7,863 nt of DNA from Bacteroidota bacterium (lineage in GTDB: Bacteria; Bacteroidota; Bacteroidia; Bacteroidales; Prolixibacteraceae), in the NCBI GenBank assembly GCA_030691295.1, contig JAUYEQ010000157.1, positions 1 through 7,863 of the forward strand. Direction: 5' to 3'. Position numbers and translations under genes: made by a program. Positions 1-6,351 of the stretch are shown here, in pieces. Numbering within the stretch: the stretch's first letter is position 1; each line of letters opens with the position of its first letter. The notes under the pieces were generated by a model. The model ran no database searches. It saw nothing but the letters and a program-made list of their open reading frames with translations, and was not told the DNA's origin.

Positions 1-121
1 CATGAGAATGATCTTCAACAAATTCTTCAGAATCATCTTGTGAAGAATTGGCTGTTAACGAAATTCCGGAGCATAAAAAAAATGATAATAAAACCAGAGA
101 GATAAATGTTTTTAAACGCAT
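1..121 (-). CDS. Secreted or membrane protein, N-terminal fragment, cut by the left edge
   Basis: Reading leftward from an ATG at 121-119, 40 codons stay open to the window edge. The product begins MRLKTFISLVLLSFFLCSG, a textbook signal peptide: two basic residues, then a hydrophobic stretch at about residues 5-21. A plausible signal peptidase I site follows ISLTA (about residue 24). The cysteine in FFLC is not in a proper lipobox, so a lipoprotein is unlikely. The next residues, NSSQDDSEEFVEDHSH, are acidic and end histidine-rich. An in-frame ATG at 154-152 would add 11 residues (MSKSILLHYFP); I prefer the 121 start because it gives a normal signal peptide. The gene is divergent from the LytTR operon. 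Some Bacteroidota F-type ATP synthase subunit a proteins begin with a signal peptide and an acidic, His-containing tail like this, but metal-transport proteins also do. The fragment is too short to name. Confidence 0.7.
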   Translation of the reverse strand, partial: MRLKTFISLVLLSFFLCSGISLTANSSQDDSEEFVEDHSH

Positions 122-202
122 AGGAAAATAATGAAGAAGAATAGATTTACTCATTCCAATAGGTTTAGTATTTTGTGTAAATTGGTACCGTTTTTAAAAC
201 TT

Positions 203-232
203 CCATGATAGAACAAACAATTCTATCAATGG
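203..232. repeat. Inverted repeat / bulged hairpin upstream of the left-edge gene
   Basis: TGATAGAA (206-213) and TTCTATCA (221-228) are perfectly complementary across a 7-base spacer. Skipping one bulged A at 229 extends the stem with CCA (203-205) pairing TGG (230-232), giving 11 pairs. No T-tract follows on either strand, so it is not an intrinsic terminator. It lies about 50-80 bases upstream of the minus-strand gene's possible starts, which would fit a leader-RNA structure or a dimeric-protein operator. The function is not known. Confidence 0.5.
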
Positions 233-390
233 TTTCTTGCTATAAATATAAAAAAATATCTTACAGTGAAATTGGCATTGGAAAAACAATCGTTAAAGAC
301 ACGCAAATTGGATTAATTCATTGACAGGTAGGGCGATTTTTTATTTCTGTGAATGGTTCGTTTTAGAGAAAATAAATTGTTAAAATTTAA

Positions 391-420
391 TTGTTCGATA
401 AAATCAATGAAATGTTTTTG
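391..420 (+). promoter_or_regulatory. Possible Bacteroidota-type promoter for the LytTR operon
   Basis: TTG at 391-393 is followed after 19 bases by TGTTTTTG at 413-420, one mismatch from the Bacteroidota -7 consensus TAnnTTTG. Spacing and orientation suit the operon starting at 518, giving a leader of about 90 bases. The region is very T-rich, so a chance match is quite possible. Confidence 0.3.
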
Positions 421-430
421 AAATTTCATT
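406..430. repeat. Inverted repeat overlapping the possible LytTR-operon promoter
   Basis: AATGAAAT (406-413) and ATTTCATT (423-430) form a perfect 8-bp inverted repeat with a 9-base spacer, covering the -7-like element at 413-420. Just upstream, AATTGTT occurs twice (375-381 and 389-395), the second copy covering the -33-like TTG. The layout could be an operator, but such repeats arise easily in AT-rich DNA. The direct repeats are 14 bp apart, not the ~21 bp typical of LytTR sites. Confidence 0.3.
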
Positions 431-517
431 TATCTGTCAAGGATTCAAAGGTATTTGATATCAGGCAACGCATATAACGCTATCTTTATTCCTTCAATAT
501 CAAATTACGGTTCTTTT

Positions 518-1270
518 ATGGGAAAAGATCAAATAAGCACTTTAATTATTGAAAGTGATGTGGCAGCTCAAGAGCATCTTAAAAATTTGCTCGGGTTTTA
601 TCCTATGGTTTCGATCATAGAAACTGCATCTGATACTGATGTCGCATTGTTAAAAGTGATTGATGTCAATCCGGATATAATATTTTTAGAATATCCTGTG
701 AAAGGGAAAACAGGAAAAAAAATCATCAAATTCATTCAGACGAAACTTCCGAATACTACTGTTGTATTTGTTTCAAAATCAAAAAAATATGCTGTGGACG
801 CAATCCGCTATGAAGTATATAATTATTTGCTGAAACCATTAGTAAAAACCGAACTGGGAAAAATTCTGGAAAAGGTTCAGCCAGACAAGCAGGCAAATTT
901 ATTTAACTTGATAGATGAGATAATTGAGAAAAAACAGGACGATCACAGATTTAAATTTACTACAGCCAAAGGTTATACGCTGATAAACCCAAACGAAATA
1001 TTGTTTTGCAAAGCAGAAGGGCATTATACTGAACTGCATTTTGTAAATAAAAACAGAGAATTGACCAATATGTTCCTGTCCAAAATTGAACAAATTCTTA
1101 ATCCTTTCAATTTTGTGAGAATCAGCCGGTCAACGGTTGTAAACAAGAATTATATTCGCAAAGTTTTTCCAACGACAGATACATTGATCTTATCGGTAAA
1201 TGGGTTGGAATATGAAATTAAAGGATCAAGATTGCAGATGAAAGCACTTAACAGAACTGATTTTGAATAA
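518..1270 (+). CDS. LytTR response regulator with degenerate (Asp-to-Glu) receiver
   Basis: This 250-residue protein has a receiver fold (about 5-120) and a LytTR DNA-binding domain (about 145-245, with VRISRSTVVN at 200-209). It should be a cytoplasmic transcription regulator. The receiver is atypical. At the phosphoacceptor position the sequence is IIFLEYP, so Glu58 replaces Asp. The acidic pair after strand 1 is Glu12-Ser13 instead of Asp-Asp. The switch Ser86 and the Lys106-Pro107 motif remain. It probably cannot accept phosphate in the usual way, and Glu may mimic the phosphorylated state. I start it at ATG 518 because the receiver's first strand begins about eight residues in; the open frame extends back to a TTG at 455, but those 21 residues do not look like part of the fold. 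There is no clear ribosome binding site at either start. It is cotranscribed with the intact LytTR regulator 3 bp downstream. Its targets are unknown. Confidence 0.9.
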   Translation: MGKDQISTLIIESDVAAQEHLKNLLGFYPMVSIIETASDTDVALLKVIDVNPDIIFLEYPVKGKTGKKIIKFIQTKLPNTTVVFVSKSKKYAVDAIRYEVYNYLLKPLVKTELGKILEKVQPDKQANLFNLIDEIIEKKQDDHRFKFTTAKGYTLINPNEILFCKAEGHYTELHFVNKNRELTNMFLSKIEQILNPFNFVRISRSTVVNKNYIRKVFPTTDTLILSVNGLEYEIKGSRLQMKALNRTDFE

Positions 1271-1273
1271 GAT

Positions 1274-2041
1274 ATGTTGGATAAAAGTGAGATTTCAGCC
1301 ATTATTATTGACGATGATCCCGAAGCAATAAATTTGCTCGAGATTTTCTTACATTATTTTCAGAATATTACGATTATTGGAAAAAGTACCGATGCCAAAG
1401 CCGGACTCGGACTTATTATTGAATTATTTCCCGATATCATATTTCTTGATGTTGATATGCCTGATATGACCGGATTGCAGGTCGCAGAATCTGTCAGGAC
1501 TGAAAATCTCCATTCGGAAATTGTTTTTACAACTGCGTATCAAAACTATGCCTACAATGCCTTGTCAATCGAACCTCTAGATTTTTTAACCAAACCATTT
1601 TGTCTTGAAGACCTTGAAAATGTGATTAATAAATACATTGCCAGAAAAGAAAAGAAAAAACAGGAACAAAAGCTCGACAAATTTAGACAATCGCAGGGAA
1701 ATGTTATAAAAGTAAAACTTCCGACCTACCACAGTTATATTTTTGTTGACCTCAATGATATTGTTTACATCAAATCCAATACAAACGGTACGTATGTTTA
1801 TCTTCAGGATGGAACCTTTGAAACAGTAACCAGAAATCTCAACAGTCTTATCCTTTTACTCAATTCTTCACTTATCTTTCAGATCAACAGATCAACTTGT
1901 GTGAATCTGAACTATTTGTATCGCATCGACAAAAAGAAAGAGATTTGTATTCTTCGTTACAATCAAAAACTATTCGAAGAATCCATTTCCAGAAACAATA
2001 TTCTCAATTTCGAAAAACTGAATATATTTCCATCATTTTGA
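1274..2041 (+). CDS. LytTR response regulator with intact receiver
   Basis: This 255-residue protein is a two-component response regulator. The receiver (about 7-122) has every hallmark: the acidic pocket Asp13-Asp14, phosphoacceptor Asp59 in IIFLDVDMPDMTG, switch Thr87 in FTTAY and Lys107 in TKP. A charged, lysine-rich linker (about 121-141, RKEKKKQEQK) leads to a LytTR DNA-binding domain (about 145-250, with QINRSTCVN at 203-211). Phosphorylation of Asp59 should promote dimerisation and binding to direct-repeat DNA sites. The ATG lies 3 bp after the stop of the degenerate regulator, so the two are almost certainly translated from one mRNA. Their similar layout suggests an old duplication. 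The partner kinase, usually a LytS/YehU-type sensor in Bacteroidota, is not in the window. The operon ends at the hairpin at 2062-2100. Confidence 0.93.
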   Translation: MLDKSEISAIIIDDDPEAINLLEIFLHYFQNITIIGKSTDAKAGLGLIIELFPDIIFLDVDMPDMTGLQVAESVRTENLHSEIVFTTAYQNYAYNALSIEPLDFLTKPFCLEDLENVINKYIARKEKKKQEQKLDKFRQSQGNVIKVKLPTYHSYIFVDLNDIVYIKSNTNGTYVYLQDGTFETVTRNLNSLILLLNSSLIFQINRSTCVNLNYLYRIDKKKEICILRYNQKLFEESISRNNILNFEKLNIFPSF

Positions 2042-2058
2042 TCAGGATATAGTTTTAT

Positions 2059-2100
2059 AAAAAACAGAACGGCGACCAATCATTGGCCGCCGTTCTGTTT
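2059..2100. terminator. Bidirectional intrinsic terminator between the LytTR operon and lon
   Basis: A long stem pairs 2062-2074 (AAACAGAACGGCG) perfectly with 2088-2100. After one A-C mismatch, CCAAT (2076-2080) pairs with ATTGG (2082-2086) around a tiny loop. Read on the minus strand the stem is followed by TTTTTT (2064-2059), a proper U-tract for ending lon mRNA. Read on the plus strand the stem closes with TTCTGTTT, a weaker tail, but it lies 20 bases after the LytTR stop and probably serves that side too. Confidence 0.88.
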
Positions 2101-2115
2101 AAATATTCTGAGCTT

Positions 2116-4548
2116 TTATTCAATTTTGGAAGGATGATCTACTTTGTCTTCAAGTAACGCAATGTCCAATACTTCCTGAATTGTGTTCACATGGTGGAAA
2201 ATTAAACCTTCAATATAAACTTCCTTTATTTCTTCCAAATCTTTCCGGTTGGCTTCCGAAAGAATAATTTCCTTTATTCCGGCTCGTTTGGCTGCAAGTA
2301 TTTTTTCCTTGATTCCGCCAACAGGCAATACTTTTCCACGAAGTGTGATTTCTCCGGTCATTGCAAGGTTTTCCCTGATTTTGCGCTGCGTAAAAGCCGA
2401 TGTAATAGAAGTTACCATCGTTATTCCGGCAGACGGCCCGTCTTTGGGAATTGCTCCTTCAGGAACATGAACATGCACGTTGTATCTGTCAAACAATTCA
2501 GGATTCAGTCCAAGTTGCTCCGCATGGCTACGAATATATTCATGCGCCAACATGGCTGACTCTTTCATTACATCGCCCAGATTTCCGGTCAGTGTCAGCG
2601 AACCTTTTCCTTTGCTCAGGCTAGTTTCAACATAGAGAATCTCACCGCCAACTGCAGTCCAGGCCAATCCGGTAACAACCCCGGCAAATTCATTTCCCTG
2701 ATAAATCTCTTTTGTGTATTGGGTTACCCCGAGGTATTCCCTGATATCGGTTTTAGTGAGCGTTTTGTTGTATTCCTCTTCAAAAGCGATTTTCTTGGCC
2801 ATGCGCCGACAGGTTTTCGCAATTTTTTTATCAAGTTCCCTCACTCCTGATTCGCGGGTGTAATTCTCAATAATGTGTCGGATAACTTCATCAGGAAAAA
2901 TTACATTGTTTAATTCAATGCCATGGTTTGTAAGTTGTTTGGGAATCAAATGGCGTTTCGCGATTTCAATTTTTTCTTCCACCAGATAACCGCTTACTTC
3001 AATTAGTTCAAGCCGGTCGCGTAGAGCTGGGGCAATTGTATTCAGCGTATTGGCAGTTGCAATAAACATTACCTTCGATAAGTCGTATTCATGTTCCACA
3101 TAATTGTCGTGAAACTCAAAATTTTGCTCCGGATCAAGCACTTCAAGCAAAGCTGAAGCCGGGTCGCCACGGAAATCCTGAGAAACTTTATCAATTTCAT
3201 CTAAAATAAATACAGGATTGGATGATTTCGCTTTTTTAATGTTCTGCAAAATGCGACCAGGCATTGCACCGATATATGTTTTGCGGTGTCCGCGAATTTC
3301 AGCTTCGTCGTGAAGTCCACCGAGGCTCATCCGCACATAATTGCGGTCGAGTGCTTTTGCGATCGAACGGCCAAGCGAAGTTTTTCCCACTCCGGGAGGA
3401 CCGTACAAGCACAAAATGGGCGCTTTCATGTCGTTCTTCAATTTCAGAACTGAAAGATGTTCGAGTATTCTTTCTTTCACTTTTTCCAGCCCGTAATGAT
3501 CTTCGTCAAGTACTTTTGCAGCACGCAACAAGTCAAAATTATCTGTGGAATACTCGTTCCATGGAAGTTCGAGCAGGGTATGGCAATAGGAATATTGAAC
3601 CGAATATTCGCCGGCTGCCGGATTTAAACGAGACAACTTATGAACCTCTTTTTCAAAGAGTTTTGCGACATCTTCATTCCATTTTTTATCTTTTGCACGT
3701 TCTTTCAACTCCAGAATTTCCTGTTCTGCCGGGCTGCCCCCCAATTCATCCTGAATTGTTTTCATCTGTTGGTTCAGCAGGTATTCCCGCTGTTGCTGAT
3801 CAAGTTCGGCTTTAACTTTGGTTTGGATATCACGTTTCAGTTCGGCCATCTGAACTTCGCGTACAAGGTAGCTAATGGCTTGTATTCCACGCTCTTTAAG
3901 TTCGCTAATACCAAGCATTACCTGTTTTTCTTCCACTTTCAGATCGGCATTCGAGCAGATATAATTTATCAGGAAGGTTGAGTTCTCGATATTTTTTACA
4001 GCAAACGAAGCTTCAGGGGAAATCTGAGACGAATATTGTGCGATTTTTATCGACAAATCTTTCAATGACCCAACTACTGCTGAAAATTCGACAGAATCAT
4101 CCTGTGGTTGAATATCGATTAGCGGATTCACTTTTGCTTTCAGGTAGGGAAATTCCTGGGTGTATTCCTGAATTTCAAACCTCCGTTTACCCTGAATAAT
4201 TACCGATGTTGTACCATCTGGCATTTCCAGGATTTTCAATATCTGTGCAATTGTTCCTATTTCATAAAGATCTGCCTGACCTGGATCGTCAATACTTCCG
4301 TCTTTTTGTGCAACGGTTCCGATCAAGCGGTTTCCGCGGTAAACTTCTTGAATTAATTGCAATGATTTCTGCCTTCCAACACTGATAGGCAATACCACTC
4401 CGGGAAACATAACCGTATTCCGCAATGGCAAAATTGGCAAAATGTCAGGAAATTCAACATTGGTTAATTCCGACTCATCCCCGTCAGCTATGATCGGAAT
4501 GAAATCAGCATCATCGTCCATCAGGCTTGAAAATAATATATTCTGCAT
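2116..4548 (-). CDS. lon: ATP-dependent serine protease Lon (LonA type)
   Basis: Lon degrades misfolded and selected regulatory proteins in the cytoplasm, as a hexamer powered by ATP. The 810 residues are the usual length for bacterial LonA. The order is: an acidic N-terminal tail (DDDADFIPIIADGDESE, 11-27); the substrate-binding LON domain (about 35-230, from ILPILPLRNTVMFPG); a helical, coiled-coil-prone segment (about 230-310); the AAA+ domain with Walker A GPPGVGKT (383-390), Walker B VFILDEID (446-453) and arginines at 510/512; then the protease domain (about 600-795). The catalytic dyad is Ser706 in KDGPSAG and Lys749 in GGIKEK; the 43-residue spacing equals that of E. coli Ser679/Lys722. 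It starts at ATG 4548 without a clear Shine-Dalgarno sequence, which is normal in this phylum. It appears monocistronic: an upstream terminator at 4691-4722 isolates it from rpmE2, and the 2059-2100 hairpin ends it. I did not find a convincing promoter or heat-shock element. Confidence 0.98.
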   Translation of the reverse strand: MQNILFSSLMDDDADFIPIIADGDESELTNVEFPDILPILPLRNTVMFPGVVLPISVGRQKSLQLIQEVYRGNRLIGTVAQKDGSIDDPGQADLYEIGTIAQILKILEMPDGTTSVIIQGKRRFEIQEYTQEFPYLKAKVNPLIDIQPQDDSVEFSAVVGSLKDLSIKIAQYSSQISPEASFAVKNIENSTFLINYICSNADLKVEEKQVMLGISELKERGIQAISYLVREVQMAELKRDIQTKVKAELDQQQREYLLNQQMKTIQDELGGSPAEQEILELKERAKDKKWNEDVAKLFEKEVHKLSRLNPAAGEYSVQYSYCHTLLELPWNEYSTDNFDLLRAAKVLDEDHYGLEKVKERILEHLSVLKLKNDMKAPILCLYGPPGVGKTSLGRSIAKALDRNYVRMSLGGLHDEAEIRGHRKTYIGAMPGRILQNIKKAKSSNPVFILDEIDKVSQDFRGDPASALLEVLDPEQNFEFHDNYVEHEYDLSKVMFIATANTLNTIAPALRDRLELIEVSGYLVEEKIEIAKRHLIPKQLTNHGIELNNVIFPDEVIRHIIENYTRESGVRELDKKIAKTCRRMAKKIAFEEEYNKTLTKTDIREYLGVTQYTKEIYQGNEFAGVVTGLAWTAVGGEILYVETSLSKGKGSLTLTGNLGDVMKESAMLAHEYIRSHAEQLGLNPELFDRYNVHVHVPEGAIPKDGPSAGITMVTSITSAFTQRKIRENLAMTGEITLRGKVLPVGGIKEKILAAKRAGIKEIILSEANRKDLEEIKEVYIEGLIFHHVNTIQEVLDIALLEDKVDHPSKIE

Positions 4549-4690
4549 AATTTGATTTTTCTCGTTCTATAAAATTTCGTTCGGTGTTACATGACATACT
4601 GACCGTTTACAATCAGTTTAAAATAGCAGTGCAGATTTTTGCAATAGCCATGCCAAAGCGTTGTCTGCTGCGAAGGTCTTAAAAAATGAC

Positions 4691-4722
4691 AAAAAAAAAG
4701 CCTCGCGTTGGCGAAGCTTTTT
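4691..4722 (-). terminator. Intrinsic terminator of rpmE2
   Basis: On the minus strand the stem is AAGC-T-TCGC, loop CAAC, GCGA-G-GCTT, followed by nine T residues (4699-4691). It lies about 21 bases beyond the rpmE2 stop. The single imperfect pair is a G-U wobble in minus-strand RNA but a C-A mismatch in plus-strand RNA, which supports the minus orientation. Confidence 0.9.
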
Positions 4723-4743
4723 GAATATTTTTCAGCAACAGAA

Positions 4744-5007
4744 TTATTTTTTTCTGTTTTCCATGTGTTTTGAATATCTGGTATTGAATTTATCAACACG
4801 CCCTGCAGTATCAACAAGTTTCATTTTTCCGGTATAGAACGGATGCGATGAGCTTGAAATTTCAAGTTTTACAACCGGGTATTCAACGCCGTCAACAACT
4901 TCTGTCTCTTTGGTTTTAACCGTAGATTTTGTAATAAAAACATGACCGTCTGACATATCTTTGAATGCAACAGTGCGGTAATTTTCTGGATGTATCCCTT
5001 TTCTCAT
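4744..5007 (-). CDS. rpmE2: Ribosomal protein L31 type B (zinc-independent)
   Basis: This 87-residue protein begins [18 protein letters not shown] and matches type B L31 along its whole length, including [29 protein letters not shown] and [12 protein letters not shown]31 joins the large and small ribosomal subunits. There are no cysteines, so the CxxC zinc site of type A L31 is absent, as expected for type B. The open frame continues 21 codons upstream to 5070, but I use ATG 5007: that is where the conserved protein starts, an AGAG-like element precedes it, and the promoter at 5041-5071 places the transcript start inside the longer frame. It forms a single-gene unit with its own promoter and terminator, between lon and the GNAT-like pair. 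In some bacteria type B copies are induced by zinc starvation; I see no Zur-like palindrome here, so constitutive expression is more likely. Confidence 0.97.
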   Translation of the reverse strand: MRKGIHPENYRTVAFKDMSDGHVFITKSTVKTKETEVVDGVEYPVVKLEISSSSHPFYTGKMKLVDTAGRVDKFNTRYSKHMENRKK

Positions 5008-5040
5008 TTTGATTCTCTTTACATTATTTTTATCGGCTGG

Positions 5041-5071
5041 CAAAGTTACATACAAGAATGTAATTTCCAAA
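5041..5071 (-). promoter_or_regulatory. Bacteroidota-type promoter of rpmE2
   Basis: On the minus strand TTTG (5071-5068) is followed after 19 bases by TAACTTTG (5048-5041), a full match to the Bacteroidota consensus TTTG / TAnnTTTG at proper spacing. Transcription would start near 5034, leaving a leader of about 27 bases before ATG 5007. It fixes the rpmE2 start and argues against the 108-residue version. Confidence 0.7.
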
Positions 5072-5103
5072 TATTTCAGTTCAATAATTCCTTAATTCTT
5101 AAT

Positions 5104-6273
5104 TTATTCATCTAAGCCAATAATAGGAACCCTTTTAAACGGTTTGCTTCGGTCAAAAAGGTATCGCATTGTGTAGTGCGTTTTTACATGAACACCGCCA
5201 ACTGACTTATATAGAGCAATAATTTTTGGATTAAAGTCGCCTGCCCACGACATTTCTACTTCCTTGTATTCAGGTTTGTGTTTCATGAATTTATCCTGAT
5301 GCCAGAAAATTGCCGATTCGATGCCTGATTTTTGATATTTGGGTGTCACTCCCATGATCAAAATCCGGGTGCGGGTCATTACTTTTGTGCGTTTGTAATA
5401 AAGGAACTTCAGGATGCTGACGAAATTCAGCTTGCCGTTCAGCTTTTTCAGGATTTGGTTGATGTCGGGAATCATCACAAACAATGCAATCGGAACGCCA
5501 TCGTGATAAGCATACCAGACCATTTCAGGATCGATGATGGATTTTGCTGTTTTTATGAAATCGCGGATCTCATCTTTGTCGAGTGGCTGAAAATGTTCGT
5601 GAAAACGCCAAGCTTCATCATAGATGTAACAAAAGTCGTCGATAAATTTTTCGATTTTATCAAACGATAAATGCTCGAAGGTATATCCCGGTTTTTTTGC
5701 TACCCATTCAGCAATTTTCCAGAAACGCTCCGGAAAGGGTTTGCTGTAATCCAAATGGTAACTGTATTGTTCAAAATAAACTTCAAAGCCATATTGCCTG
5801 AACAAGTCGATGTAATATGGCGGATTGTATGGCATTCCAAATCCCTGGTGCATAAATCCATCAACGAGCAATCCCCAGTTCATATAGTTTTCGCCGAAAT
5901 TAACCGGACCGTCCATGGCTTCTATTTCATGTTTTTTATGCCAGTCGCGTGCTGCATTGAACAACATTTTTGCGGCATCCAAATCATTTACACATTCAAA
6001 AAAGCCACATCCACCGGTGGGCTGTTCAAATGTGTGAACCTTCTTCAGATTAAAAAAAGCTCCGATCCGACCCAGCAGTTGCCCTTTTTCATCTTTCAGG
6101 ACAAAGCGAATTGCATCACCGGTTTTGAACGATGGATTTTTTTCAGGAGTAAAAACATCCTCAACCATTCCGTGCAACGGGCTGGGCCAGTTTGGATCGT
6201 TTTTATAGATGAGGTGCGGAACCTCGTGAAATTGCATTCGGGTTTGTTTATCAGTGACTTCTATGATTTGCAT
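5104..6273 (-). CDS. GNAT-like protein of unknown function, paralog 1
   Basis: A 389-residue protein with no signal peptide or membrane segment, so probably cytoplasmic. The C-terminal part looks like an acyl-CoA N-acyltransferase (GNAT) fold: strand plus loop ILIMGVTPKYQKSGIESAIF (304-323) resembles the CoA-binding motif A (V-x-P-x-x-x-x-x-G-I), and EMSWAGDFNPKIIALYKSVG (340-359) resembles the motif B region with its Asn and late Tyr. The N-terminal half may be a second, divergent GNAT-like lobe; it carries the strongly conserved AMDGPVNFGEN (119-129) and NWGLLVDGF (132-140). Proteins of this kind are, to my memory, widespread in Bacteroidota and usually annotated as hypothetical or N-acetyltransferase. 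The substrate is unknown. It lies 78 bases downstream of its paralog in the same direction, so cotranscription is likely. No terminator follows, so some transcription may run into rpmE2. ATG 6273 is chosen because it aligns with the paralog's first residue. Confidence 0.85.
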   Translation of the reverse strand: MQIIEVTDKQTRMQFHEVPHLIYKNDPNWPSPLHGMVEDVFTPEKNPSFKTGDAIRFVLKDEKGQLLGRIGAFFNLKKVHTFEQPTGGCGFFECVNDLDAAKMLFNAARDWHKKHEIEAMDGPVNFGENYMNWGLLVDGFMHQGFGMPYNPPYYIDLFRQYGFEVYFEQYSYHLDYSKPFPERFWKIAEWVAKKPGYTFEHLSFDKIEKFIDDFCYIYDEAWRFHEHFQPLDKDEIRDFIKTAKSIIDPEMVWYAYHDGVPIALFVMIPDINQILKKLNGKLNFVSILKFLYYKRTKVMTRTRILIMGVTPKYQKSGIESAIFWHQDKFMKHKPEYKEVEMSWAGDFNPKIIALYKSVGGVHVKTHYTMRYLFDRSKPFKRVPIIGLDE

Positions 6274-6351
6274 GGTTTTTTTGATTTTGTGTTCAATTTA
6301 CGATGTTTCGGGCATACATTCACTAAGTAGAAAGGCTGATTTTATTATGAT

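Larger units (their letters stand above)
122..517. other. Divergent intergenic region with regulatory-looking structure
   Basis: This stretch of about 400 bases separates the left-edge secreted-protein gene (minus) from the first LytTR gene (plus), so promoters for both should lie here. It is very AT-rich. It holds a bulged hairpin (203-232), a promoter-like element for the plus strand (391-420) and an 8-bp inverted repeat on top of that element (406-430). The 7-mer AAATTGG occurs three times, at 179, 269 and 305. A 39-codon ORF at 205-324 (plus) has no ribosome binding site and no recognisable motif, so I do not call it a gene. No good minus-strand promoter was found by eye. Confidence 0.6.

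Noticed and set aside
205..324. 39-codon plus-strand ORF starting ATG ATA GAA in the divergent gap
   Set aside because: No ribosome binding site, no promoter near it, no motif or membrane segment; its start overlaps the hairpin. Short ORFs of this size are expected by chance.
455..517. TTG-initiated 21-residue extension of the first LytTR regulator
   Set aside because: The receiver fold starts a few residues after ATG 518, and the extension resembles nothing. A TTG start is possible but less likely.
3264..3815. 183-codon open frame on the plus strand inside lon
   Set aside because: Antisense to a highly conserved AAA+ region; its composition and product are those of a shadow frame, with no recognisable domain.
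4587..4817. 76-codon minus-strand frame between lon and rpmE2
   Set aside because: It overlaps the end of rpmE2 in another frame and runs through its terminator; no motif or ribosome binding site. I see no gene in 4549-4690.
5008..5070. 21-residue N-terminal extension of L31
   Set aside because: It lies upstream of the family's conserved start and contains the likely transcription start of rpmE2.
5671..6330. 219-codon open frame on the plus strand across GNAT-like paralog 1
   Set aside because: Antisense to a real gene. A corresponding shadow appears opposite paralog 2 (7000-7305), explained by paralogy of the sense genes.
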